Shown: positions 15,570 through 24,300 of the stretch, in pieces
Layout of the letters: the number at the start of each line of letters is the position of its first letter
Numbering within the stretch: the first letter of the stretch is position 1
NCBI GenBank assembly: GCA_016192905.1
Contig: JACPTG010000001.1
Span: forward strand, 165,005-229,004
Direction: 5' to 3'
Source of the DNA: Candidatus Woesearchaeota archaeon
Lineage (GTDB): Archaea > Nanobdellota > Nanobdellia > Woesearchaeales > UBA10216
DNA: 64,000 nt
Notes under the pieces: generated by a model
Database searches by the model: none
Told to the model about the DNA's origin: nothing
Seen by the model: only the letters and a program-made list of their open reading frames with translations
Made by a program: the position numbers and the translations under genes

Positions 15570-15976
15570 GAAGAAAAAGGACACGGGAAAAAGCCCAAGG
15601 GAGGAGGCCAGTGGAATGGAGGTATCTGGCAGTTGCGCTCATAGCCGCGTTTCTGATTGTCCTTTTGCTTCGTGACCGGCTGAGCCCTGGCGAGTCCTCC
15701 TTTGTAAGGGAGCAGGAGCTTATTGTAAATGCGCTTGTCGTGCCAAGCCGCAATATGGATAACGGCGTGGCACTCGTGATTGAGGAGAAGGTTGACCGAG
15801 AAAGGCTTGAGCGGCTTGCAGGCATGGGCTATGAAGAGCTCAAGTCCCAGATTGGCGTCGGGAAGGACTTCGCCCTTTACTTCACAGACGATGACGGCCA
15901 GCTTATAGAGTTTGACGGGCAGAGGACCTGCATCGGCAGCCCCAAGGCTGTTGTTGGAGGGAGCAGGTGCAGCTAG
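15566..15976 (+). CDS. Membrane-anchored paralog of the preceding pilin-like protein
   Basis: The 136-residue protein has a very basic N-terminus, one hydrophobic helix (YLAVALIAAFLIVLLL), and a domain with EKVDRERLERLAGMGYEELK and DFALYFTDDDGQLIEFDG that matches the preceding protein. Start and stop overlap in ATGA with the upstream gene. The two conserved C-terminal cysteines (CIGS, SRCS) match those of the paralog. Function unknown. Confidence 0.72.
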   Translation: MRRKRTREKAQGRRPVEWRYLAVALIAAFLIVLLLRDRLSPGESSFVREQELIVNALVVPSRNMDNGVALVIEEKVDRERLERLAGMGYEELKSQIGVGKDFALYFTDDDGQLIEFDGQRTCIGSPKAVVGGSRCS

Positions 15977-15979
15977 CGA

Positions 15980-16468
15980 ATGGGCCGCAGAGCTTACTTT
16001 TTCACCCTGGATGCCTTCATAGCCATGGGCATCGTCGTGGTCGGGCTTTTCCTTATCCTCACCAGCTACGCCTACAGGCCCATCACCAGCCAGGGCACTG
16101 TATCAAGCGGCGACATAATACTTAACCTGGCTGCCACAGAAGTCACTGAGATTAACAGCGACTATGTTTACCTGCTCCTCAGGAACGGCACCATAACCAA
16201 CAGGAAGAACTCGCTCCTGCAGCAGGCTGCGGAGTTTTACGTGAACCGCCAGGAGAGCATGGGCTCAAAGTTCCTTAACGCCACCACCTACAACCTTGTA
16301 CCCATGCAGTATGGCTATAACATAAGCATAAACAGGACAACCATGCACCACAGGGGTGAGATGCTGCCTTCAAGCACAGTGGTTGTCGCGACAAGAACTG
16401 TGGTTTTCGGCGTCTTCAATGACACCATGTGGGGCCCTATCCCTGCCGAGGTGCGGGTATGGCGCTGA
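15980..16468 (+). CDS. Pilin-like membrane-anchored protein
   Basis: The 162-residue protein begins GRRAYFFTLDAFIAMGIVVV with a hydrophobic helix to about residue 30, a layout shared by archaeal pseudopilins that start FFTLDAF or FDAM. The outer part is rich in Asn-x-Ser/Thr sites (RNGTITNR, NATTYN, NISINRT), so N-glycosylation is likely. It overlaps the next gene by ten bases. Function unknown beyond the cluster context. Confidence 0.75.
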   Translation: MGRRAYFFTLDAFIAMGIVVVGLFLILTSYAYRPITSQGTVSSGDIILNLAATEVTEINSDYVYLLLRNGTITNRKNSLLQQAAEFYVNRQESMGSKFLNATTYNLVPMQYGYNISINRTTMHHRGEMLPSSTVVVATRTVVFGVFNDTMWGPIPAEVRVWR

Positions 16469-17751
16469 AGCCGCTTTCAGGAAGGAAAGGCATATTTTTC
16501 ACCCTCATAGCCATAATGCTCATGACCATCCTAACCATAGCCTTCGCCCCCCAGGAGCAGGTAACCCACAAGGACAGGGTAGCGACCGTCAACCTGAGGG
16601 TTGACACTGCCAATGACTTTGTGAAGAGGCTGAAATACTCCTACATGGAGGAGTCTGCTGAGACATCCGGAAGGCATGCCCTGCTTGCCCTTGTCCAGTT
16701 CATCAATAGAACGACATACCTTCCTGACTACAACGCGGTAAACACCACCTTTGTTGAGGTGTTCATGAATGGCAGCATCAACGGAACGCCTGTTGAATGC
16801 TACCTTGACACCAGGCTCCAGCCGCCCATAAAAAACAGGGATTGCGAACCGCTGATACCCAGTGATTATGTTGTGATGAGGGACAGGAGCTTCCTAAGCC
16901 GCATGAGGGCCATGGAGAACGCCTCCTCGGAATACCTGAACATCAAAGTTGACTTCAGGGACAAGGCTGATGACTACTATGTGGTCTTCTACCAGGGCAA
17001 CGCCACAGGGCCGTGGTTTGTCGGAATCAACATAACCGCAAATTACAGCGTTGACGCAGGCCTGGCAAGCTGGAATGTTTCCCAGACAGTAAGCGTACTT
17101 GTGCCAATTGAAGGCGTTATGGACCCGGTCTACCTGGTGAACGCAAGCTTCAACAACACCATACGCGCAACAAACAGCACTGTCTGGAACCTGTCAAACC
17201 TGTCAAGGCTTATCCATGACCAGAGCTACAGGCAGTCTCCCAAGGCTCCAAGCCTCTTCATGCGGCTTTACTACAACATGAGCCATGGCGGCCCTGGCCC
17301 TGCACCCGGCTCTGTGTTTGCCTCAGGCTCTGAATGCTGCGGGATTGAGAGCATGGTCAATCCCAACAGGCTGAACCGCGACCCTCCCTACAGCATAAGC
17401 TCATGCACTCCGAAGAGCTATCTGGACTGGTGCTTCTACAGCGCAAGCTGCGCGCCAGACAGCGGCGTGGAGAAGCTTTGGAACGTAACAGGCCTTACAA
17501 CCTACAGCAGCAGCAGGAAGTTCCTGGGCTTCAAGCTCACAACCGAGCAGGCAGCAGCATACAACATTTCAGACGAGCTTGTTGAGTCTGTAGGGAAGGT
17601 CGAGTGCCCGCCTGGCTATTGCGTTGATGCGGCAGCCTGCGATAACCTGCCTGCGCAGTGCAACAACCAAGTGCAGGACGGAGGCGAGGACGGCGTTGAC
17701 TGCGGCAGCGTTTGTCCTCCCTGCCTTTCAGTGGACAGGAGGCTTCCGTGA
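16459..17751 (+). CDS. Large membrane-anchored surface protein of the pilus cluster
   Basis: The 430-residue protein has one N-terminal hydrophobic helix (GIFFTLIAIMLMTILTIAF) and a long, Asn-x-Ser/Thr-rich outer region. Near the C-terminus stands CNNQVQDGGEDGVDCGSVCP, followed by PC, a compact cysteine motif of the form N-x3-D-x2-E-x2-VDCG-x2-C-x2-C that recurs in secreted proteins of DPANN archaea and some bacteria. The ATG at 16459 is chosen because it puts the hydrophobic helix ten residues in; the frame is open to 16429. Confidence 0.75.
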   Translation: MALKPLSGRKGIFFTLIAIMLMTILTIAFAPQEQVTHKDRVATVNLRVDTANDFVKRLKYSYMEESAETSGRHALLALVQFINRTTYLPDYNAVNTTFVEVFMNGSINGTPVECYLDTRLQPPIKNRDCEPLIPSDYVVMRDRSFLSRMRAMENASSEYLNIKVDFRDKADDYYVVFYQGNATGPWFVGINITANYSVDAGLASWNVSQTVSVLVPIEGVMDPVYLVNASFNNTIRATNSTVWNLSNLSRLIHDQSYRQSPKAPSLFMRLYYNMSHGGPGPAPGSVFASGSECCGIESMVNPNRLNRDPPYSISSCTPKSYLDWCFYSASCAPDSGVEKLWNVTGLTTYSSSRKFLGFKLTTEQAAAYNISDELVESVGKVECPPGYCVDAAACDNLPAQCNNQVQDGGEDGVDCGSVCPPCLSVDRRLP

Positions 17752-18224
17752 TGTATGACTTCATTGCTGGGGGATATGATGAACTGCATGGAAAAGAGCA
17801 GCTTGGAAAACTATCAGCCATCTCCGCAGAGCTTCAGCTGCCTGAGGATGCCTCTGTCCTTGACGTAGGCTGCGGCACTGGCCTCAGCAGCGTACTTGGA
17901 CGCAGGGTTGTAGGCATAGACCCCTCCATGCAGATGGTCAGAGAGGCTTCCAAAAGAATCAACGCCCTTGTTGGGGCTGCCGAAAAGATTCCCTTCCGCG
18001 ACAAGTCATTCGACTGCGTAATCTGCATAACCGCAATCCATAATTTTTGGGACCCGGCGCTGGCAGTGTCAGAGATGGCCAGGGTATCCAAAAAGACAGT
18101 TGTAGTCTCAGTCCTGAAGAAGGCAAAAGCCGCAGGACAACTTGACAGCCTGCTCAGGGAGAAACTCCATGTAACCATGACTCTCGACTGCGGTCATGAC
18201 ATCATCTATTTTTGCAGCCTGTGA
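17751..18224 (+). CDS. Class I SAM-dependent methyltransferase
   Basis: The 157-residue protein has the Methyltransf_11 layout: motif I VLDVGCGTGLSSVL, then VVGIDPSMQMV, AAEKIPFRDKSFDCVICITA and the helix after it. It lacks extra domains. The ATG overlaps the stop of the surface protein gene by one base (TGATG), so it belongs to the pilus-cluster operon; a role in modifying a lipid or glycan of the structure is inferred, and the substrate is unknown. Confidence 0.85.
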   Translation: MYDFIAGGYDELHGKEQLGKLSAISAELQLPEDASVLDVGCGTGLSSVLGRRVVGIDPSMQMVREASKRINALVGAAEKIPFRDKSFDCVICITAIHNFWDPALAVSEMARVSKKTVVVSVLKKAKAAGQLDSLLREKLHVTMTLDCGHDIIYFCSL

Positions 18225-18227
18225 AAC

Positions 18228-19037
18228 ATGCTTCCCTTCAACCCTCACGACATAAGGTTTTTGCTCACAGTTGCTGAAAGCCTCAACCCACTCTCCTACC
18301 ACGGGCTGAAGCACCGCAACCTGATTGAGAACCTCACCTACCTGGCCTCGCTTGTTTTTTTATGCCTTGTCATCTCAACCATACTCGCCCTCCCGCTGGG
18401 GCTCGAGTCCAGGATAACAGAGGGCATCGGGAATTTTGAATCCCTGAGCCTGGAATACAAGCTGTCCGAGGATGCCAAGAGCTCAGGCAGCATGTTCGGG
18501 ATAAAGTTCTTAGGCTTTAATGACGACCGCTCACTGGTCTCTGTAAGCGACCAGGGCATCGAACGCCGCAGCATCCTCTGCGCAGGCTTCAGGATGCTCT
18601 GCGGGCCTTCCGCCTATATCAGCCGTGAACAGCTGGCCGACAGGGAATCCTTGGCGGACGCTGCCTGGGCCATCTTCCTCCTGATGCTGCCCGGGCTCTT
18701 CCTCCTGGCAATGGCATTCCACATCGCAAGGTTTGTCTTAATCATCTCCATCGCCGCGCTTGCAGCCTATGTTTTTGCGAGGCTGCTGAAGTATGAGTTA
18801 AATTTATATAGTTCATTCGCTGTTTGCAGTTATGCGTCAACGGTCCTCGTTGTTCCTGGGCTTCTTGCTCCGGGAATGAACATTGAGACGCTTGGCCTTG
18901 AATGGCCGCTCTTTGGCGGGCTGCTGATTGCGGCCTTATTGTGGTCAACAGAACGGAGGAAGGAAAAGCATGGGCGTGGAAGAGGTTCAGAAGATAAACA
19001 TACTGACAAAGGAGCTGCGCAAGCACCACATAGCTGA
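18228..19037 (+). CDS. Membrane protein, DUF1189-like
   Basis: The 269-residue protein has one hydrophobic helix near residue 40 and a block of four or five near the C-terminal half (ALFLLMLPGLFLLAMAF-like, RFVLIISIAALAAYVFARLL). The first 35 residues (PHDIRFLLTVAESLNPLSYH) and overall layout recall DUF1189 membrane proteins. Its basic C-terminal tail overlaps the next gene by 68 bases. It is part of the same operon as the methyltransferase. Function unknown. Confidence 0.7.
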   Translation: MLPFNPHDIRFLLTVAESLNPLSYHGLKHRNLIENLTYLASLVFLCLVISTILALPLGLESRITEGIGNFESLSLEYKLSEDAKSSGSMFGIKFLGFNDDRSLVSVSDQGIERRSILCAGFRMLCGPSAYISREQLADRESLADAAWAIFLLMLPGLFLLAMAFHIARFVLIISIAALAAYVFARLLKYELNLYSSFAVCSYASTVLVVPGLLAPGMNIETLGLEWPLFGGLLIAALLWSTERRKEKHGRGRGSEDKHTDKGAAQAPHS

Positions 19038-19431
19038 ATCCTCTGAAGATGCCTTTGCCCAGGCAGAGCTTATGGTAAAAGGCCAGGCCCATGACACTTC
19101 CAAAGAGGATGAGGTAAACAGGGAACTCCGCAGTATTGGACTGAAGATAAACTCCCTCTACAGCGACATAGTCAGCCTGCAGCTGGAGTTAAAGGCTGTC
19201 AAGGAAGGGATGGCTTCCCTGAACCGGAAGCTTGATTCCAGGATTCAGGCACAGCCAATTGAGCGGCCTGCGCAGCCAACGAGCCAGCAGGTTCCAATCA
19301 AGGTCACTGCATCCGCCACCCCTGAACAGGTCGCGGAGCCGGCCAAGAAAAGCGAGACAAGGCTAAGGACAGGCGACTACACGGAAAAGGACGTTAATGT
19401 TGAGAAGTTCTTCTACTACGGGAAGAAATAG
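18970..19431 (+). CDS. Coiled-coil protein of the pilus cluster, 153 aa
   Basis: The ATG at 18970 follows GGAGGAAGGAAAAG and begins GVEEVQKINILTKELRKHHI. A long charged coiled coil (about residues 45-85) is followed by a Pro/Gln-rich linker and a conserved-looking C-terminus (DVNVEKFFYYGKK). No membrane segment is present, so it is cytoplasmic and might be an assembly or regulatory factor for the preceding membrane genes. I do not recognise a named family. Confidence 0.75.
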   Translation: MGVEEVQKINILTKELRKHHIAESSEDAFAQAELMVKGQAHDTSKEDEVNRELRSIGLKINSLYSDIVSLQLELKAVKEGMASLNRKLDSRIQAQPIERPAQPTSQQVPIKVTASATPEQVAEPAKKSETRLRTGDYTEKDVNVEKFFYYGKK

Positions 19432-19477
19432 TCAGCGGCTAATTGCAGGCAGTCAGTACAATACTTAATCTTAACAA

Positions 19478-19502
19478 TAGCAGGCTGACTCTTCGTGCAC
19501 GG
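19478..19502 (-). repeat. MITE-like repeat, right-end remnant D
   Basis: TAGCAGGCTGACTCTTCGTG followed by CACGG equals the right terminus of the repeat in inverted orientation. Only this end remains. It stops 13 bp before the TATA box of the surface protein gene. Confidence 0.65.
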
Positions 19503-19515
19503 CATTATGACAAAA

Positions 19516-19523
19516 TTTATATA
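19516..19523 (+). promoter_or_regulatory. TATA box of the surface protein gene
   Basis: TTTATATA here puts transcription start near 19545 and therefore rules out the upstream GTG at 19495 as the start codon. The ATG at 19558 fits. Confidence 0.65.
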
Positions 19524-19557
19524 CTACTATGCAGAACTAACAGAAATTCGGTTGACT

Positions 19558-21372
19558 ATGGAAATGAGGGGGTTGGTTGTGGTACGCTTTTTTGCTGTCT
19601 GCCTGCTTGCAATCCTTCTGTTTTCAGCCATTGCTGCGGCGCAGCCGACAATCCTTCCGATAGGCAACAAGGTTGTTAATGAAGGCAGCCTTCTTGCGTT
19701 CAATGTTTCCGCAATATTCAGCGCCAACTCAACTTACAACAGCAGCAATTACACGGCCATAACGGCAAACACCACTTACTTTTACAACACCACATCGCCT
19801 GCAATGAAAGGCGCTGTTCTTCAGGCCTCAGGCTTTTCCAACGCATCCTTTACTTGGACGCCCTCATTCACGGATGCGGGCTCTTACACAGTAACATTCA
19901 CCGTGTTCCACAATGTTTCCAACGGAACGCCTGTCAATGCAGTCTGGAATGGGAGCGCGAGCCATGCGATTACGATTACCGTAAATGACGTGCCAGCAGG
20001 AATGTCACTCACAGTGCCGGTGGTCGGGGGCAAAACACAGAAGAGAAGCAACCCAAAGTCAGACAGGGCCACTGATGAGAACCTGCTTGTAACCGCCTCA
20101 GCCACCCTGTCAAATACAGGAATAGAGAACCTCACAAACGTCAACGTCACCAGCATAACGCCCTCTGGCTACAGCCAGTCAGAGGTGAACCTGTCATTCA
20201 TAAGCATTTCAGACCTTTCGCTGGCAACAACCCTTAACAGGAGCCAGTCCACCACTATTAAGTTCCAGGCCAGGATTCCAAAAGACCTTGACGCAGTGAC
20301 AGGCAACAGGCTTGAGGAGAACAAGCAGACAGTTGGAACTATCGCCGTGACGGGGACAACCACTTCAGGCTCAACTGTCACGGCATCATCGCCAATCCAG
20401 ATTCAGACTGAGAACAACCTGAGGATCAAGAACATTAAAGTGGAGGTTGACGGCGACTCTGAGAACGTGGACAACGGGGACCGCGTCTCAAACGTAAAGG
20501 CTGGCGCCTCTGTGGTAATGAAGATTGAGCTGGAGAACAAGTTCAGCAGGGATGATAATGTTGATATCAATGATGTTGATGTAACGGTCGACAGCGACGA
20601 CCTGGACGTGAATGAGGATGAGGACGCCGGCGACATCGCCCCAAAGAAGACCAGGGAAGTCACGGTAAGGTTTACCATTGACGAAGACGCTGATGATGAC
20701 GATTACGAGGTTGAGGTAAGGGCATCGGGCGAGGACGAGAACGGAGCAAAGCACGGCGAGTTTTTAAGGTTCACCATAGAGGTTGAGAAGAGGGAGCATG
20801 AGATAAAGATTGGAAGCGTCTCCCTGAACCCGGAGTCAGCCGGATGCGAGGAGCGCGCGCAACTCAGGGCCACCATAAAGAATATTGGAAGGCGGGACGA
20901 GGACGAGGTTTTCCTCAGGATAGAAAGCCCTGACTTAAGATATGGCGACGTGCTCGGGCCGTATGAGCTTGACGAGGATGACTCCAGGCTCGTCACTGCG
21001 GACATTCCTGTGCCAAAGAACATGTCAGCAGGGAACAAGCGGATTACACTTGAAACTTACTATGACACTGACATCCGAAGCAACAGCGATGCGGCCCTGC
21101 TGAGGGTTGTCGCATGCGACGAGGCAAGCAGAGTTACAACCCCTCCAGCAACACAGCCGCCTGCAACACAGCCGCCCACTGAGCAGCCCCCGGCAGTCAG
21201 GGAGCCTGTTGTAGCAGAGCCTGTCGTCATAAGCCCGCCTGCGGCCACGCCTGAGAAGAAGGAAGGGATTGACCTTTCAAGCTCAAAATACTACATCCCG
21301 CTGCTCATAGCTGGCAACATAGTCCTGCTCGGAGCCGCGATATTCCTCGTGGCGAAGCTGGCTGCGGCGTGA
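19558..21372 (+). CDS. Large secreted, membrane-anchored surface protein (COG1361-like)
   Basis: The 604-residue protein has a signal peptide (residues about 6-27, VVRFFAVCLLAILLFSAIAA then AQP) and a C-terminal anchor helix (YYIPLLIAGNIVLLGAAIFL). Between them are an Asn-x-Ser/Thr-rich cadherin-like first part, NEW3/CARDB-like beta domains, a strongly acidic stretch around residues 320-390 (DVDVTVDSDDLDVNEDEDAG) and a Pro/Thr/Gln spacer before the anchor. This plan suits an S-layer or pilus-associated protein. The acidic part could bind cations. Confidence 0.82.
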   Translation: MEMRGLVVVRFFAVCLLAILLFSAIAAAQPTILPIGNKVVNEGSLLAFNVSAIFSANSTYNSSNYTAITANTTYFYNTTSPAMKGAVLQASGFSNASFTWTPSFTDAGSYTVTFTVFHNVSNGTPVNAVWNGSASHAITITVNDVPAGMSLTVPVVGGKTQKRSNPKSDRATDENLLVTASATLSNTGIENLTNVNVTSITPSGYSQSEVNLSFISISDLSLATTLNRSQSTTIKFQARIPKDLDAVTGNRLEENKQTVGTIAVTGTTTSGSTVTASSPIQIQTENNLRIKNIKVEVDGDSENVDNGDRVSNVKAGASVVMKIELENKFSRDDNVDINDVDVTVDSDDLDVNEDEDAGDIAPKKTREVTVRFTIDEDADDDDYEVEVRASGEDENGAKHGEFLRFTIEVEKREHEIKIGSVSLNPESAGCEERAQLRATIKNIGRRDEDEVFLRIESPDLRYGDVLGPYELDEDDSRLVTADIPVPKNMSAGNKRITLETYYDTDIRSNSDAALLRVVACDEASRVTTPPATQPPATQPPTEQPPAVREPVVAEPVVISPPAATPEKKEGIDLSSSKYYIPLLIAGNIVLLGAAIFLVAKLAAA

Positions 21373-21395
21373 GTTTTTGATTGAGGTGCTTGCAT

Positions 21396-21839
21396 ATGTA
21401 CGGAAGGGTTTTGATAGCCGTAGACGATGAACAGGAAAGAAACGAGCTTGGGGCTTACGTGACTGAGCTTTATCGCGACTGTATTGGAGCCGTCACCATC
21501 GACTCAGGAGACGCCAGCATCCTGAATGGGGCGTCTGGCCAGAGGCAAGCAGAAGCAGGGCGCGCCTATGACTTTATCATTGTTGGCGATACTCCCTCAG
21601 GCGTTGCAGGGATTGTCGGGCTTAGGCAGGCTGGCTCTGAAACCCCTGTTTACATGATAGGAGACCTTTACCCCAGCATCGGCAAAAGCGTTACAAATCC
21701 TGAAGCCATGCAGGATGTACTTGACCACTTTGCGGCCAAATTCGGGGCAACCCAATATGCCGACATGGCTGATTTCACAATTGACCTGATGCACATAGTA
21801 AATGAACTCGCCTGGGAGCGCATGCGGCCGGGCAATTAG
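21396..21839 (+). CDS. Response-regulator-like single-domain protein
   Basis: The 147-residue protein starts MYGRVLIAVDDEQERNELG, with the acidic pair of CheY-like receiver domains, and continues with a strand ending in FIIVGDTP, where the phosphorylated aspartate would be, and PVYMIGDLYPSIGKS near the usual lysine. No histidine kinase or output domain is adjacent. The ATG at 21396 follows GAGGTGC (21384-21390). The resemblance is modest, so a non-phosphorylated Rossmann-like protein is possible. Confidence 0.55.
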   Translation: MYGRVLIAVDDEQERNELGAYVTELYRDCIGAVTIDSGDASILNGASGQRQAEAGRAYDFIIVGDTPSGVAGIVGLRQAGSETPVYMIGDLYPSIGKSVTNPEAMQDVLDHFAAKFGATQYADMADFTIDLMHIVNELAWERMRPGN

Positions 21840-21858
21840 AAAATATTCCTTTTCCTGC

Positions 21859-22191
21859 CTACGCTGGAACTTCTAACTTTTTTCCCATGCCCTTTTCCAT
21901 GTGGTCCAGCATCTCAAGAAGCAAATTATCGTACAAATCCCTCAATTGTCTGGCAACGGAGTTTTCCTGATTTATCCTGTAAAGGGTAGCTCTTCCGATC
22001 TTTCGGGTTTTTACCACAATCCCTAACTCCAGCAATTTCGGGACCAATGCATTTAAAGTTCCCCAGCTTACCCTTGCATTCAGCAAATCAGTCAGAGTAT
22101 AATCAAACTCACGGCCCTCTATCAGGTATTGAATTATCCGCATTCTTGGAGTATCTCCGACGTAATCAAGGAAGATTGACTCTTCTTTCAT
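21859..22191 (-). CDS. Winged-helix transcriptional regulator, 110 aa
   Basis: The protein begins with a strand/helix pair (SIFLDYVGDTPRMRIIQYLI), then a helix-turn-helix (TLTDLLNARVSWGTLNALVP) and a wing (GIVVKTRKIGRATLYRIN), followed by a C-terminal helix suited to dimerisation. This matches ArsR/DUF-type archaeal winged-helix regulators. No sensor domain is present. The target is unknown. Confidence 0.78.
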   Translation of the reverse strand: MKEESIFLDYVGDTPRMRIIQYLIEGREFDYTLTDLLNARVSWGTLNALVPKLLELGIVVKTRKIGRATLYRINQENSVARQLRDLYDNLLLEMLDHMEKGMGKKLEVPA

Positions 22192-22293
22192 GAATGCAGT
22201 AAAAACAGGCGATTATTTAAATCTTTCGTCATTATACATCGATATACACTGAAGTCAAGAAACCATGATAAATGGGCGCGCATAAGGAAGAAC

Positions 22294-22584
22294 GTGGATG
22301 AGCATGAGAGTCTGAAAAAACTTATTCTTCAGAAGTTGGTACGGGGTAATGTTTGGGGTGGAAAACATACCCCTCTTGAGTTTGTTGCCCGTGGAATTCC
22401 AGAGCACTACCGAAATACCCCAAAAGGAAGAAGAGCTGTAGAAAATATCTTGAAAGAATTAACAAACGATGAATGGATTATTATTTTGGCAAAGAGGACC
22501 GGAAAGGGTTCTGAAGATCACGTTTCGCTGAATCCCAGAAAAGTCAGTGAGATAAAACAGTATCTTCAGAGTATGAATTCATAG
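22294..22584 (+). CDS. Small winged-helix-like protein, 96 aa
   Basis: The frame starts with GTG at 22294 after GGAAGAAC. The product has a helix (LKKLILQKLVRGNVWGGKHT), the segment PEHYRNTPKGRRAVENILKE and a hairpin ending WIIILAKRTGKGSEDHVSLN, the order of a winged-helix DNA-binding domain. Composition is more AT-rich than the pilus cluster. It is probably a DNA-binding protein; its role is unknown. Confidence 0.7.
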   Translation: MDEHESLKKLILQKLVRGNVWGGKHTPLEFVARGIPEHYRNTPKGRRAVENILKELTNDEWIIILAKRTGKGSEDHVSLNPRKVSEIKQYLQSMNS

Positions 22585-22599
22585 AAATGAACAAACCTT

Positions 22600-23400
22600 C
22601 TATTTAGAAACTATAAACTTCTCCATCGCACTGACGAAGTCTTGGGCGTCCCTTAGCAATGCGTCATACTGCGCACCTGTGATTTCCTTTACATCCCTGT
22701 AAAGTATCTTTTTCTGAAGGGTATAGAAGTTGCGCATGATTGCAGAGTATTTCCGGTCAAGAAGGCCTTTCTGCACAAGCTGCTTATCCAGCATGTCCGC
22801 CACATGGTCAGGGCTTGGCGGCGTTTCGCCCAGCTTCATCAGGGCTGCGTGGGCGCTGTCTATAACTGACCAGTACAGGTCAAGGGCTGCCTGGAGGATG
22901 TGCCACTTTGAGTTATGTATGGTCTTCGGCGCCCTTGTGAAGTACGTCCAGACACTTTCCGGAGAGGGCCTTATCCTTCCCCTTGCCAGCAAAGCGTGAA
23001 GCGGGTCGAAGAAGCCTGTGTCAAGAAGCGCGACTCCATCACGTATTATGTTTATCCCAACAGGGTCTCCTGCCCTGATGTACTCCCAGAATGTGCTGAG
23101 CTTCAAACTTGTAACGTGCAGCCGGGTGGATGTGCTTCCTATGGTCTTCTCTATTATAATCCTGTAAGTCTGGACTATCTCAGGCGAGAGCTCTACAGTA
23201 ACATCATCTATTATCACCAGCAGGTCTATGTCGCCAGAGCTTTTTCCCTTCCTGGCAACGCTTCCGAAGAGTATTATGGCCTTGAGGAAGGTTCCGAACT
23301 CATCATATATCTTCCTTGAGAAGTCATACGCAAGGCTTATGTCATCCTTGCTGTACTGGCCCAGGTTCGGGTTCTCAATCTGCTGTATTTTGAATTCCAT
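22600..23400 (-). CDS. Nucleotidyltransferase-domain protein
   Basis: Residues 40-60 carry the minimal nucleotidyltransferase signature GSVARKGKSSGDIDLLVIID (GSxxxG...SDxD form, here GDID), which binds the metal and nucleotide. The rest of the 266 residues is a helical domain. Such MNT proteins act as antitoxins with HEPN partners or modify proteins and RNA. No separate HEPN gene is adjacent, but the helical C-terminal domain (about residues 150-265) may play that part. Confidence 0.8.
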   Translation of the reverse strand: MEFKIQQIENPNLGQYSKDDISLAYDFSRKIYDEFGTFLKAIILFGSVARKGKSSGDIDLLVIIDDVTVELSPEIVQTYRIIIEKTIGSTSTRLHVTSLKLSTFWEYIRAGDPVGINIIRDGVALLDTGFFDPLHALLARGRIRPSPESVWTYFTRAPKTIHNSKWHILQAALDLYWSVIDSAHAALMKLGETPPSPDHVADMLDKQLVQKGLLDRKYSAIMRNFYTLQKKILYRDVKEITGAQYDALLRDAQDFVSAMEKFIVSK

Positions 23401-23450
23401 TTCCCCTTTTCAGCCTTCATATCCTCCGGGCGGTTTAAATAGTTTTCTAC

Positions 23451-23481
23451 AGGCCAGAGGCTGCGGCTTACTGCCTGGCCT
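23451..23481. other. Hairpin between two minus-strand genes
   Basis: AGGCCAGAGGC and GCCTGGCCT pair with a two-base bulge around an 11-base loop, in the 129-bp gap after the NYN gene. There is no T run, so it may be a processing or regulatory hairpin rather than a terminator. Confidence 0.35.
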
Positions 23482-23529
23482 AGGCATGAGGGTCAGCAGA
23501 TCACCATCCCATGATGAATATGGCATGAG

Positions 23530-24300
23530 TTAATTTGTCACGACCATGTCTTTTAGTTCATCCGAAGTTAAGTTACCCAGGTTCAGGTAGTAATCCGACT
23601 CTCTTATCATGATCGGGGATACTTGTGCCTTATGGCTCACCAGGATAACAGTCTTTCCTAATGATTTAATTTGCCTGCAGGATTCAAGTAAATCCAGGTC
23701 TCCAGAGCAAACAATGGCGCAGTCATAATTATTGAAATGTGCAAAGTTTACTAAGTCCACTGCCAATTGAACATCTGTTCCTTTTTGGATAAATCTTAAA
23801 TCCTTCCTGCTGTATTTTAGAGGTTTGGTTCTTAATTCGAGAAAACTGACATAACCCAAGGAATGAAATAGCTCTGCCTGAGCTTTTTGCCTAAGTTTAG
23901 CCTTTTCCAGTTCCATTGCCAAGTTTTCAACTCTTTCAGGTGAAAAATAATTGCTTCTTTCATGCTGTAGCTCCCTTTTTATTCTTTCCTTTTCAGTATT
24001 AGCGGCTGTGATAAGCTTGGTTTCTAAGTCTTTTATTTTGGCTTCTGCTTTTTTCTGTTGAAAAGGCAATTCATTCAAATGCTTTTTGGCCTGATCAATT
24101 TGGGCATCCGTGTATTCTCCAGTATATAGATAAGCCCGTACAAATTGAGGATTATGGACCTTTATATTAAGCAATTGGACAATCTTGTTAAAAAGACACA
24201 GGTGGAACCTTTCAAAGTTAATATCAATATGATTTTGAAAACAGTTTTTAAGGCTATATCTAAAGTTTTCAAGATCGCAGAAGACCATAAAGCGCATCAT
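23530..24300 (-). CDS. NYN-domain protein with coiled-coil insertion
   Basis: The 256-residue protein begins RFMVFCDLENFRYSL with the first catalytic aspartate of the NYN/PIN-like fold and continues with KGTDVQLAVDLVNFA and CAIVCSGDLDLL, which hold the other acidic residues. Between strands, about residues 75-140 form a Lys/Glu-rich coiled coil not usual for this family. NYN proteins are metal-dependent RNases. The gene is AT-rich relative to its surroundings, which suggests transfer. A second, typical NYN gene lies at 54601. Confidence 0.82.
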   Translation of the reverse strand: MMRFMVFCDLENFRYSLKNCFQNHIDINFERFHLCLFNKIVQLLNIKVHNPQFVRAYLYTGEYTDAQIDQAKKHLNELPFQQKKAEAKIKDLETKLITAANTEKERIKRELQHERSNYFSPERVENLAMELEKAKLRQKAQAELFHSLGYVSFLELRTKPLKYSRKDLRFIQKGTDVQLAVDLVNFAHFNNYDCAIVCSGDLDLLESCRQIKSLGKTVILVSHKAQVSPIMIRESDYYLNLGNLTSDELKDMVVTN

